In this document: piece after piece, positions 24,501-27,457 of the stretch | Layout: every line of letters starts with the position of its first letter | Numbering within the stretch: the stretch's first letter is position 1 | DNA from: Ramlibacter cellulosilyticus | GTDB taxonomy: Bacteria; Pseudomonadota; Gammaproteobacteria; Burkholderiales; Burkholderiaceae_C | DNA length: 64,000 bases | Assembly: GCF_014297465.1 (NCBI RefSeq) | Contig: NZ_JACORT010000013.1 | Coordinates: 100,675 to 164,674, forward strand | Direction: 5' to 3' | The notes under the pieces: model-generated | Seen by the model: the letters and a program-made list of their open reading frames with translations, nothing else | Told to the model about the DNA's origin: nothing | Databases searched by the model: none | Position numbers and translations under genes: made by a program

Positions 24501-25632
24501 GACCGACATCAACGGCACGCCGCAGATGACGCGGCTGAGTCCGGCGACCGCCGCGGCCGATGGCACAAGCGCCACGCTGGTGATCCCGCGCGATGCCAAC
24601 GGTGCCTACCGGCTGCAGGTCTTCGGCTCCAGCAGCCAGCCGCTGCTGCAGATCGTGCCGGTGCTCGATGGCTTCGAAGTGAGCGGCACGCAGCTCACGC
24701 TGAATGGCGCGGGCTTCGCCGAAGGCGCGGGCAGCTACGCGTTCGCGGGCATCACGGTCGCGGACAACAACACCGACGGCACCACGGACGTGTACTACAA
24801 CCCGGACTTCAGCGCGCAGAACGGGCGGGTGTTCTTCAACAGCTCGCTGCCGCGGCACGGCATGGGTGGCGTGACGGTCACGACGGCCGGCGGCACCAGC
24901 GAAGTGCTGGACCTGAGCGTGCTGCGTGTGCCGGCGGAGGGCACCACGCTCAACGACGTGGCGGTGGCCGGCGACGGGTCGCTGTGGACCAGCGACTCGA
25001 CGAACCCGGGGCACCTGCTGCGGGTGAATCCGGCCACGGGCGAGGTGACGCAGACGATCACGATGACCGATGCCTTCGGCGCGCCGTACGCGTTCAACAA
25101 CGCCGGCCTGCAGTTCGTCGGCGCGATGACGCTGGGCAGCACCGCGGTGCCTGCGGGCTCGCTGCTGGTGTTCAACGGGTATCCGAGTCCGGACCGGGTG
25201 GTGGCGGTCAACGTCACGACGGGCGCGGTGATCGCGAGCCTGGCGCTGGACGGCAACTACGACCTCGTGGGCGGCGTGTACGACGCGACCACGCAGCACC
25301 TGTTCATCCTGGAGAACAACGGCCCGGGCAACCGGATGCTGGAGTTCAATGCCAGTACCGGTGCGCTGATCGCGGCGTTCACCGTGCCGATCAACATCCA
25401 GAGCCATGCCGGCATCGCGATCGATCCGGTGAGCAACAACTTCTGGATCGGCAGCTACAGCGGTCGCGAGACGCTGGTGGAAATCACGCGCACGGGGACG
25501 GAAGTGCGGCGGGTGGACCTGCGCAGCCAGGGCGTGAACGACAACGAGATCTCCGGACTGGCGTTCGCTGCCGACGGCACGCTGCGGGTGGCCTCCATCC
25601 AGGGCGTGATCTATCGCGTCACGGTCGCCTGA
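586..25632 (+). CDS. Giant LEPR-XLL repeat protein (8,348 residues), probable exported surface protein
   Basis: The start ATG has GAGGAGG six bases upstream. The N-terminus has a basic hydrophobic leader (about 29-46) and then the LEPR-XLL motif FEALEPRLLLSGD at 69-81, a domain known from very large bacterial surface proteins. Next come a beta-rich region (100-460), nine Ig-like units (468-2315), and a vanadium-haloperoxidase/PAP2-like domain (about 2316-2705) with K2579xxxxxxRP, SGH at 2622 and SRIYGGIH at 2672. Ig and SbsA-like domains and Pro-rich linkers follow, then a zinc site HELGHNVGLNH at 3755-3765, two HYDIN-like domains (3850-4070), type-3 calcium repeats (about 4157-4200), an LVIVD-like propeller (4206-4520), and IPT/TIG, NHL and PPC-like modules in long tandem repeats to the end. 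There is no RTX repeat, PEP-CTERM or anchor signal at the C-terminus; the protein stops inside a propeller module complete in earlier copies. Export and surface location are inferred. Confidence 0.9.
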   Translation: MRNSAKALAGLLATQAARQRQSRHTPSRLLLALVHRCSFLLFRWLGERWAAFRRWRAARRTEAATHMQFEALEPRLLLSGDLVPAASEAAAAAAAAAQVQRQPDPDPLTLVLSADVAVPAVQVVGGGRAELTAQGGGFALRIFGTNANSAVTLQPTTPGGRVLLTGITADAAVGDASLGSADLRGTANFAGGVRTLTLGDVRDATVQVAGSGDVTLTARAMVNSSVQAPGAAATIRADSMTVDAGHAATLRVAALSRLDVAGNMGVDVDILGTPRLRDALGDVQVGGALTGGLWSVEGRGRALSAQSTAAAWRFNASGTLLEFTTARDASGSLAASSLQALTVGGSMRNMTVYIGADLGADAAIGGTGGNADTFAAGRLAHLRVAGQMIDSRIYVSIDPVDGVYGNGNDRDLGTVVQRVQEVVVTGNVNPQSQLVAPGFPTSVLFAGQNRQPDDVPGLFNSKKDKHAPVLTAALKDDTGASAQDGLTRDASILLNVTDHGPVTIQARTGSQAFQTIVPAVQAGGGFLVTPQMLASLAGGTLAEGAHRFEFRARDAAGNLSPIVPVQFTLDTRAPVLTSIALDPAGHPVSDLTTTADVVRLVGITEAGLAVTLRRTLNGTIVGATTSANDGSFSLDGVAVPQMGSNGFTLVLTDRAGNRLDRDFAITRVPADQVAPTLSAALQEDTGTSATDHLTRNPAIAGTASDNVAVTRLEAALDPGATPTFTDVSSALQTDGSFVLSAAQLATLAGGTLTDGAHVLRVRAADAGGNATSTDVSFTLDRAAPATASFDLAPASDSGTAGDHVTTAAQVTLRGTTEAAARVTLMQGSTALGTATAATDGSFSFTGVALAAGANAFSVVTADAAGNSASQAFTFTRDVTPPALSAALQDDTGSSASDGVTRDPTVAGSATDGVAVARLEAVLDPGSAPVFTDVTGSRQSDGSFVLSAAQLATLAGGTLADGTHTLRLRATDSAGKETLRELAFTLDRAGPVDIGLDLGDGFDTGTIGDHVTNAATVTLVGNSEPGATITLKQGAATLGSTTVAGTGLFSFAGVALAAGENTFDVVAADAAGNALTRSFTITRDTTAPTIAAALQDDTGASASDGLTRNPAIAGTAGDDLAVARLEAVLDPGATPAFSDVALQPDGSFTLSAAQLATLAGGTLTDGAHTLRLRATDVAGNATIRDLLFTLDRAAPASITLDLAGTSDSGTVGDRITSAASVTLVGTTEAGAQVALMQGSTTIASTTAAGDGSFSFADVALATGTNSFSAVATDAAGNASTRSFNFTRDSSTPALAAALQDDTGASGSDALTNDPAIAGQVSDVLGVVRLEATLDPGGAPVFTDITTHLQPDGSFALSAAEVAALGGGPLADGAHTVRVRASDAAGNSNTRDVTFTLDRTAPASVGVDLAAASDSGTPGDQVTNAAVVRLEGSTEAGAQVALVQGATPLATTTAAGDGSFAFDGVALAEGANGFTVSATDPAGNVRSDAFTFTRDSTAPAVSAALQDDSGVLATDGLTNDPAIAGNASDNVAVARLEAAFDPGAVPVFADVALAADGSFTLTAGQLATLAGGTLVDGAHVLRLRATDTAGNSSTFDLAFTLDRQAAEVENLALDAASDTGTAGDGLTHADNVTLVGSTEANVAVSLLQGTTVLASTAAAADGSFSFDGVPLAAGANTFTVRTVDAAGNAGTRDFTFTRDSTPPALAAALQDDTGTPGDAITRDPTVAGTSSDSAGIARLQASLDPAGAPAFEDIAFAADGSFTLDAAQLATLAGGTLADGDHVLHLRATDGAGNVATTTVSFTLDRTPPVMPNFMLDEPFDSGTPGDNLTSAAEVTLDGNGADPGILIALMKGTDVLATTTVAADGSFSFAGVALDPSANAFSAVGTDVAGNTTTRTLTVTRDNAGPVLAAALQSDTGASGTDRLTRDPSIAGTATDNVAMARLEIALDPGPAPVFTDITGSLQPDGSFVVTAAQLDALAGGTLADGAHTVRLRATDAAGNGSTQDVDFTLDRTAPAAGTLALDPAFDSDPVGDQSTTAAQVTLLGTATAGSQVSLARGTTSFGSTTAAGDGSFSFTTVGLLPGPNTFTLTVTDTAGNATSQAFVFTREGGDDVAPTLAAGLQSDTGRSGTDGITRDATIAGTAADNIALTALEAVLDPGASPVFTSILDRLQPDGSFVLTPADLATLAGGTLSDGTHTLRVRARDVGSNVTTRDVVFTLDTQGPGTATISIAGTDALPGTDDQTAAAVVQVRGTIDLDTDLVLAAQGLSARAGAGGLVLLPGVSLNLGANEVAFTIVDAAGNSTAASRTLTRVAQTASDPVLAWNNLALRAIQLDNTDVPIATRLLAMESLAVYDAMAAIEGTPAYLVQRTVSGPVSADAAAAVAAHRILTLHYPAQAPQLNAALAASLAAIADGAAKDAGIALGLSVADAVWALRADDGSRDFTTYLGGTGIGQWRPTEPMFLVAQDPHWGDVDPFAMTSSEQLRRGPPPAVDTAAYAAAVEEIRSLGSATSTTRSADQTQQAQFWADGAGSYTPPGHWNQIAAEIATSRGNSLGANARLFAQLNVALADAAIACWDTKYFYGEWRPETAIANAGIDGNTATSPEDGWRPLLITPPHPEYISGHSTFSAAAASILGATFGENTSFGTTSATLPGVTRNFTSFTQAAQEAGRSRIYGGIHYEFSNQAGQALGREVAEVVLNRFALTEDVTAPTVVLDATPAAAAANVTLRGQVLDNLSGVASAQFRIDSGPLQDVVLDAQARFEITTTFALDGSADGSHTVTLIARDAAGNISGGFTRSFVLDTQAPQVTLASITDAMALTAATRLTGTADAGISGLVLLNYSIDGGTVRSLAFDGSGGFDQALLFGNIDIGDHTLQLNARDAAGNTTTVSRAVRVEALAPFLVTDLSPGEGSVDVGVTQRPQVRFSRAVNAATLTADSFYATGPDGSRLATTIVPAQDGSFAWLFFDQPMPGGARVTVHVDGSRIRAAADGAFLDADGNGTAGGELTASFTTVSTTTVTGTRLVGRVVDPGPDLDPMTFDDIRRGPDGIIHTADDVFLLPIAHAKVFLLGRESEFVYTDAQGFFALENVPAGTVKLAVDGRTATNAPAGVFFPEMVMNLELQGGATNTAMGTMGSLQERQANADRQEIYLPRVRSNVLQDVSDTQPTVVTVTDAASAPQLTEQQRAALTLTVNPGSAIGDDGQVLSNVQIGISTVPPELVQDMLPPGVLEHTFDITIQAPGVQTFSQPVQITLPNVFNAAPGSKLNILSFDHTTGMLVINGTGTVSADGLTVVSDPDSGIRAPGWHGLTPPGGCGDGSEPPPPPPPPPAPNTVTENPPVVMPLLFGQAGSLGSFSWTAPDPLPATPPPPPPDPNCPTPPRPANPPNQQQPYLTVTIDVDPELADFMKKTGNLNLASQSFTLTAGSGETKTFSGVAKSYAEIFGGANPLQNVNDNILWGSKIFITEVRGNPDGSTTTTTSKYYLYRFLDATDADHEDHRIEFEDALVGVNRDKTIQLRTGSSTPTLAATGAFSWNAGTVRFSPTTTALDQTGTLTVTAPEGGDAGTVQLRGDGQAKQRWQVDISAALNPDDFREAIENAFDNDMTDAEKALFGVDDGTGTGTLVYSAALGNTFIDDVIAEAERLLLPFTAGVERVTSADGNTVTFDDFEKDFFEGLGGELGTAFIVDNENGAYTTEDIRANLTVYSQAEQNFRLSEALNETLSGHVDIYVDQYFIQNTSDWTRQQLVNSLGKTVAHELGHNVGLNHTNNWDGTDVMAQGFVFGAQRAFGTTTNAFKIAVAMNWTAAEAQQAVAYFVQYLALGGGDAAGTNVDPDVTPVAPVGDGLVLLFDAATGVPQGSVDFGTRDAAAGPVTRALELVNMGDQAAVVSGVHITGGEAQFRLGSAFTPITLAAGERRAISVEFDPALLGPATATLVVESDGLHPVSEFRLSAFARSTAPAAHVEVAQNNFGGLLPGGAPRQLPHVATITNYGSQPLVIDGLQLSEGGASFALSGVPADLATQPITLAFGESFSFGAAFDPAGVGLQRGVITMSSNASATPQVIGSLVGTGLGGVVYPDWGRDFLSIDTTTASGATNTLRTVSDDNGKFTFFLPPVSDYHLSAFDPTTGLVSHGYGRTPQSGQGTDLTRNLVFGASIARDADFDGLPDDVEHAIGSNAGSRDTDNDGLDDFTEIQQGLDPLGGLSVPVGITAAVALQGSAEAVAVFAPPGSGQLATAAVATGTHGLALVDVSQFARPRVLAELNLPGSNTDVAVDARRGLAAVAGNEGGLHIVDVSDPAAPVLVQTVSFGAAVRGVEVRDGTAFVVSGGTLSAVDLVTGEVRASVNPGGAGGATLLDVALDGNVLYTVDGSNTLRSFGIDGAILTARDSLALPAGGGRLFVGGGVAYIGAGTGGPAGYVTVNVANPSDLVLFSGVDDNAVAGTALAANGSGLLVGVGSNNFVFGAFRALDVFSAADPANTANFLTRINLPEVPKDLALANGLAFVADGTGGLQVVNYASFDTQGTPPSVSITAEGTDADPATPGVQVLEGRTIRVVPVVNDDVQVRNVQLLVNGQVVSTDVAFPWELFAQAPAIADGGNQLTVQVRATDTGGNVGLSNVLVIDVVPDTFPPQVTSINLEEGARRFFVRSVEIGFDEPLDVDLLGPATATLVRAGADGDFDTGDDVVVPVTLDTRNFGQVLSVVMDGYLPPGEYRFTLDADSIADNAGNGLAADIVRHFTIRPASDVRAAVGVPEVLTAPSANPGQQIGISVPFDPATARAEFPVTDGSGNAATRLANPVRIDAARGIAYFTVPGDARTGDAVVYSQVGSVRTDFPDGTFLLQIVPVIQDVQVESLAFDGSSATLLISGYGFVEGNDSEYRMGSEVVLDTSSSSGPDVFGRSDAALGFVSNGFVRVTVPLSDDAFGPISIRTTGGTSASYAVSLSSITGVALRGTPANAAEASANPGQAVTLNGTGLSTQTDVLLRWTDINGTPQMTRLSPSSAAADGTSATLVIPRDANGAYRLQVFGSSSQPLLQIVPVLDGFEVSGSQLTLNGGGFAEGASSYAFAGVTVTDDNTDGTTDVYYNPDFSAQNGRVFFNSSLPRHGMGGVTVTTAGGTSDALDLNVLRVAAEGTTLGDVAVAPDGSLWTSDSTNPGHLLRVNPATGEVTQTITMTDAFGAPYAFNNAGLQFVGDMTLGSTAVPAGSLLVFNGYPSPDRVVAVNVTTGAVIASLQLDGNYDLTSGVYDAATQHLFILETNGPGNRMLELDAATGALVNAITMPFNIQSYSGLAIDPVTGNLWVGSYSGRETLVEVTRTGTEVRRVDLRSQGVNDNEISGLAFASDGTLRVASTQGVIYRVALNVDGAAVSTATLTQVISAATNGVAANAGQAAANVGQVIELTGSNFGPGTRVLFETRDNNGTRQTVAVSPLAINAAGTRMQVQVPELATTGDVRVVNQAWRNLGFGGNADGIYRNMTVTFTAGAGGNATIRFADAGLEDVSNESWGLDNVRVTGPGAATVFSDDFEGTAAAQWASPRIEAGERTAFSRFLGRMASGGQTLNLTGLVAGQSYTLGFDLLVLDSWDGASRNAGPDVIDVSVDGVSLLREAVANVIASDSVQTLRATPGLRLQIVPTLGGTEGRPGHGNDFVLVGSGFQEGAMTVTVGGVALPDTASNLYPFDVTGARNDRLGLVVNRTLDGPIRVTTEGGYAQIALPTLPVQPLSQFSGIVARAEAGTIANPLVASANTGQTIVLQGQGFTSSTLVQFQGVDDAGVAGTLTRTGSVGSGGTTLSVVVPALARSGAVTVLGSGTSVDLQVVPLLRAVSGTVATGNTLLIEGSGLVAQELVVSVGGRLVGGFTVRTIADGSGSFTQRDQQLLTLVVPSGTTGSEVVVSTAGGSSSLRRAITFNDLGVQPQAADPGDTLATAVGLGALGDARIAPTASIGDGAQTTRDVDLYALQLESRSTLRLGVTSTDLNSRVRIFDAAGNEIAVRNFGTSDTSQLVFTVGAAGTYYVGIGGNGNSSYNPTVAGSGTVSDTGSYQLNVEVQRAGSSRLVEIAASAASGTAAQAGLPAANTGQLITLTGVGLVAGERVVFTTVDSGGNLGEVTVTPTTLDLGTQTLTVTVPDTATTGRVRLERDGSGIVLQVVPTLTDVSMNPGGGFVGDNLTVRGSGFAEGSSTLHLGSSQIVDRLPNHGLDVFGSGGNNNTMNLTVPAMDPAVPTGPVRVSTAGGTSAAFGLSLTGITATAASGVPANGGQPSANPGQVITLSGIGLDASTDVVFQTIDSSGRRDDVIVRPTTVAADGMSIQVRVPINAVTGSLRLIGDVNGTDLPLQVVPLIQDVQVEFVAGDGSYAQVLVAGTGLVEANASEYRFGSEVVLDGSPNTGPDVFGRSDPTLGFIDNGYVRVTVPLSDAAFGPVSIRTAGGTSATYSVSLSSITGVALRGTPANAAEASANPGQAVTLNGTGLSTQTDVLLRWIDINGTPQMTRLSPSTAAADGTSATLVIPRDANGAYRLQVFGSSSQPLLQIVPVLDGFEVSGSQLTLNGGGFAEGASTYAFAGVTVTDDNVDGTTDVYYNPDFSAQNGRVFFNSSLPRHGMGGVTVTTAGGTSEVLDLSVLRVPAEGTTLNDVAVAGDGSLWTSDSTNPGHLLRVNPATGEVTQTITMTDAFGAPYAFNNAGLQFVGAMTLGSTAVPAGSLLVFNGYPSPDRVVAVNVTTGAVIASLALDGNYDLVGGVYDATTQHLFILENNGPGNRMLEFNASTGALIAAFTVPINIQSHAGIAIDPVSNNFWIGSYSGRETLVEITRTGTEVRRVDLRSQGVNDNEISGLAFAADGTLRVASTQGVIYRVALNVDGAAVSTATLTQVISAATNGVAANAGQAAANVGQVIELAGSNFGPGTRVLFETRDNNGTRQTVAVSPLAINAAGTRMQVQVPELATTGDVRVVNQAWRNLGFGGNADGIYRNMTVTFTAGAGGNATIRFADAGLEDVSNESWGLDNVRVTGPGAATVFSDDFEGTAAAQWASPRIEAGERTAFSRFLGRMASGGQTLNLTGLVAGQSYTLGFDLLVLDSWDGASRNAGPDVIDVSVDGVSLLREAVSNVIASDSVQTLRATPGLRLQIVPTLGGTEGRPGDGNDFVLVGSGFQEGAMTVTVGGVALPDTASNLYPFDVTGARNDRLGLVVNRTLDGPIRVTTEGGYAQIALPTLPVQPLSQFSGIVARAEAGTIANPLVASANTGQTIVLQGQGFTSSTLVQFQGVDDAGVAGTLTRTGSVGSGGTTLSVVVPALARSGAVTVLGSGTSVDLQVVPLLRAVSGTVATGNTLLVEGSGFGGTGLQVTVGGQLVSSYTLRTIADGSGSFTQRDQQLLTLQVPSGTTGAEVVVSTAGGSSSLRRAITFTDLGVQPQATDPGDTLVTAVALGALGDHRVAPSASIGDGAQTTRDVDLYALELESRSTLRLGVTSTDLNSRVRIFDAAGTELAVRNFGTSDTSQLVFTVGAAGTYYVGIGGNGNSSYNPTMAGSGTVSDTGSYQLNVEVQRAGSSRLVEITAGAASGTAAQAGLPAANTGQLITLTGVGLVAGERVVFTTVDSGGNLGEVTVTPTTLDLGTQTLTVTVPDTATTGRVRLERDGSGIVLQVVPTLTDVSMNPGGGFVGDNLTVRGSGFAEGSSTLHLGSSQIVDRLPNHGLDVFGSGGNNNMMNVTVPAMDPAVPTGPVRVSTVGGTSAAFGLSLTGITATAASGVPANGGQPSANPGQLITVTGTALDASTDVVFQTINSNGNVAEVIVRPTTVAADGLSADVRVPLNALTGNVRIVGDVNGAALPLQVVPMISDVQVEFVASDGSYAQVLIAGPAFVEGRGSEYQFGSTVVFDGSQGTGPDVFGRSDAVLGFLDTGYVRVVVPLSDAAFGPITVRTAGGSSASFTTSLASITAVAASGTPANAAEASANPGQTVTLNGSGLRTDTDVLLRWTDINGTPQMTRLSPATAAADGTSATLVIPRDANGAYRLQVFGSSSQPLLQIVPVLDGFEVSGTQLTLNGAGFAEGAGSYAFAGITVADNNTDGTTDVYYNPDFSAQNGRVFFNSSLPRHGMGGVTVTTAGGTSEVLDLSVLRVPAEGTTLNDVAVAGDGSLWTSDSTNPGHLLRVNPATGEVTQTITMTDAFGAPYAFNNAGLQFVGAMTLGSTAVPAGSLLVFNGYPSPDRVVAVNVTTGAVIASLALDGNYDLVGGVYDATTQHLFILENNGPGNRMLEFNASTGALIAAFTVPINIQSHAGIAIDPVSNNFWIGSYSGRETLVEITRTGTEVRRVDLRSQGVNDNEISGLAFAADGTLRVASIQGVIYRVTVA
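1990..7530 (+). repeat. Nine tandem Ig-like coding repeats, about 612-627 bp each
   Basis: Units start near 1990, 2611, 3229, 3847, 4459, 5077, 5689, 6301 and 6928. Each codes for AALQDDTGxSxxDxLTRDP, then LQPDGSFxLSAAQLATLAGG, then LRLRATDAAGN and a second half ending in a similar DAAGN...FTFTRD motif. Every unit is therefore a pair of bacterial Ig-like domains. The spacing is always a multiple of three. The first unit and the second half of the last one are the most divergent, as expected for an array that grows and shrinks in its middle. Confidence 0.9.
15411..25632 (+). repeat. Large tandem repeat with exact 4,482-bp period, two full copies and a partial third
   Basis: The anchor CTCGATCAC occurs at 15411, 19893 and 24375, exactly 4,482 bases (1,494 codons) apart. 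The third copy stops with the gene after 1,258 bases. Similarity also reaches left to about 15,110. Within each unit, five IPT/TIG-like domains begin with an ANxGQxIxLxGxG pattern and alternate with an NHL-like propeller, an LVTG-type jelly-roll-like stretch and a PPC-like domain. Identity between copies is uneven: some blocks (16,680-18,050 against 21,162-22,532) are almost identical, while others (18,090-18,260 against 22,572-22,742) have clearly diverged. Confidence 0.93.
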
Positions 25633-25642
25633 GGGAGCCGCC

Positions 25643-27457
25643 ATGCGCATCGACGAAGCTCCCGCCTCTCCCGCCACCACGGCCCCCCGGCCGTGGGCAG
25701 GGCTTCCGGCCGGCAGTGCCCCGGCCGAGGCCTGCACGCAGTGGCTCGCGGAGTTCGCGGGCGGGCTGCCCGAGCCGACGCGCTCGCTGGTCCTGCTGCG
25801 CGCGGACCGGCAGGAGCTGCGGCTCGCCGCCGTGCACCCCGCGGGCAGCGTCGCGCAGGACCTCGCGCCGCTGCTGTCGCAGGCGGCGGCCACGCTCAAG
25901 CCGGAGCGCTTCCGCAGCGCCGGCGGCTGGCTCGTCACGCAACCGCTGGCCTGGGGGGAGGACCTGCGCGGCCTGGTCGCCGCGGAGTTCGCACAGGAGG
26001 AAGACGCCGTTCGTGGCGCCGCGCGCCTGGCCTGGGGCGCGGGGTGGCTGCTGGCGCTGCTCGCCGGGCAGGGCGGCAACCCGCAGGCGCTGGCCGAGGC
26101 GCGCAACCTGCTGCAGTTCATGGCGGCCATGCTGGGCGAGCAGTCCTTCGACGCCGCCTGCCTGAGCCTCGCGAACCGCCTGGCCGCGCGCTGGCGGGCC
26201 GACGCGGTGCTGGTGGGGTGGGTGGACCGGCTGCAGGCCCGCATCGTCGCCCGCTCCAACGCCTCGCGCACCGACGAACGCGCCAACGTCACGCAGCTCG
26301 CGACCGCGGCCATGGAGGAGGCGCTCGACCTGCGGCAGACGGTCCAGGGGCATGGCGGCAACGGGTTCCGCAGCGACGCTGGCAACCTGCCGGCCCATGC
26401 CGCGCTGGCGAAGGCCTTGCCTTGCGAAGCGGTGATCACGGCGGTGCTGTTCCACGAAGCCGCGCCGGTCGGCGCGGTGCTGCTGCAACGGGGCAGCGCG
26501 TTCAGCGCCGAGGAGCTGGAGACGCTGGACACCCAATGCATGATGCTCGCGCCCGTGCTCGCGCAGCGCCGGGCCGCCGAACGCAGCCTCTGGCAGCATG
26601 CGGGCGCCAGCGTGCGCCACGCGCTGCATCGCGCCGGCGACGACTCGCTCCTGGGCTGGAAGCTCGGCTCGCTGACGCTGGTGGTCGCGCTGGCCGTCGC
26701 CGCGGTCACGCCGGTGCCCTTCCGCATCACCGCGCCGGCCCTGGTCGAAGGCGAGGTGCAACGCTCGATCGTGGCGCCCTTCCAGGGCTTCGTGCAGCAG
26801 GCCTACCTGCGCGCCGGCGACACGGTGCGCGCCGGCGACGTGATCGCGTCGCTCGACGACGCCGACCTGAAGCTCGACGCCGAGAAGGCGCGCGCGGAGC
26901 TGGACGTCGCCGAGCGCAAGGAGCGCGAGGCGGTCGCGGCCGGCAAGCGCGTCGACATGCGCCTGGCCGCGGCGCAGGCGGCGCAGGCGCGCGCGACGCT
27001 GGACCTCGCGGAGCAGAAGCTCCAGCGGGTGCAGCTGGTGGCGCCCTTCGACGGCGTGATCGTGCGCGGCGACCTGTCGCAGCAGCGCGGGTCGCCGGTG
27101 GAGCAGGGCAAGGTGCTGTTCGAGCTCGCGCCGCTCACGGCGTGGCGCCTGATCCTGAAGGTGGACGAGCGCGACATCGCCTACGTGCAGTCGCAGCGCC
27201 AGGGGGAGCTCGCCCTCACCGGGCTGGCTGGCGTGACGCATCCCTTCGAGGTGAAGCGCATCACGTCCATCGCCTCGGCCGAAGGCGGCGTCAACCATTT
27301 CCGCGCCGAGGCGGACCTCGGGGACGCCAAGGTGAGCCTGCGTCCCGGCATGGAGGGCGTGGCCAAGATCGATTGCGGCAGCGCCAGCGCGCTGTGGGTC
27401 GCCACGCGCCGGCTGCTCGCCTGGACGCGCCTGGCCGTGTGGGAGTGGACGCCGTGA
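25643..27457 (+). CDS. GAF-HlyD fusion, membrane-fusion/adaptor protein
   Basis: The protein has 604 residues. Its cytoplasmic N-terminal half (about 1-330) has a GAF-like fold pattern, including a segment that reads like a weak sensor domain (DAVLVGWVDRLQARIVARSN, then AVITAVLFHEAAPVGAVLLQRG). A single membrane helix follows at about 333-355 (GSLTLVVALAVAAVTPVPF). The rest is a HlyD-type periplasmic adaptor: barrel-sandwich halves (GFVQQAYLRAGDTVRAGDVI and LVAPFDGVIVRGD) flank a short coiled coil (390-450). The start is ten bases after the giant gene's stop, with AGGGAG five bases upstream, so the two are almost surely co-transcribed. The usual HlyD has only a short cytoplasmic tail; here a large domain could sense a signal or the substrate. 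The GAF assignment is moderate, the adaptor assignment strong. Confidence 0.82.
   Translation: MRIDEAPASPATTAPRPWAGLPAGSAPAEACTQWLAEFAGGLPEPTRSLVLLRADRQELRLAAVHPAGSVAQDLAPLLSQAAATLKPERFRSAGGWLVTQPLAWGEDLRGLVAAEFAQEEDAVRGAARLAWGAGWLLALLAGQGGNPQALAEARNLLQFMAAMLGEQSFDAACLSLANRLAARWRADAVLVGWVDRLQARIVARSNASRTDERANVTQLATAAMEEALDLRQTVQGHGGNGFRSDAGNLPAHAALAKALPCEAVITAVLFHEAAPVGAVLLQRGSAFSAEELETLDTQCMMLAPVLAQRRAAERSLWQHAGASVRHALHRAGDDSLLGWKLGSLTLVVALAVAAVTPVPFRITAPALVEGEVQRSIVAPFQGFVQQAYLRAGDTVRAGDVIASLDDADLKLDAEKARAELDVAERKEREAVAAGKRVDMRLAAAQAAQARATLDLAEQKLQRVQLVAPFDGVIVRGDLSQQRGSPVEQGKVLFELAPLTAWRLILKVDERDIAYVQSQRQGELALTGLAGVTHPFEVKRITSIASAEGGVNHFRAEADLGDAKVSLRPGMEGVAKIDCGSASALWVATRRLLAWTRLAVWEWTP

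Noticed and set aside
1990..25632. Repeats that might suggest a CRISPR array or non-coding satellite
   Set aside because: All repeat periods are multiples of three, hundreds to thousands of bases long, and code for known extracellular domain types. There are no short direct repeats with unique spacers and no cas genes.
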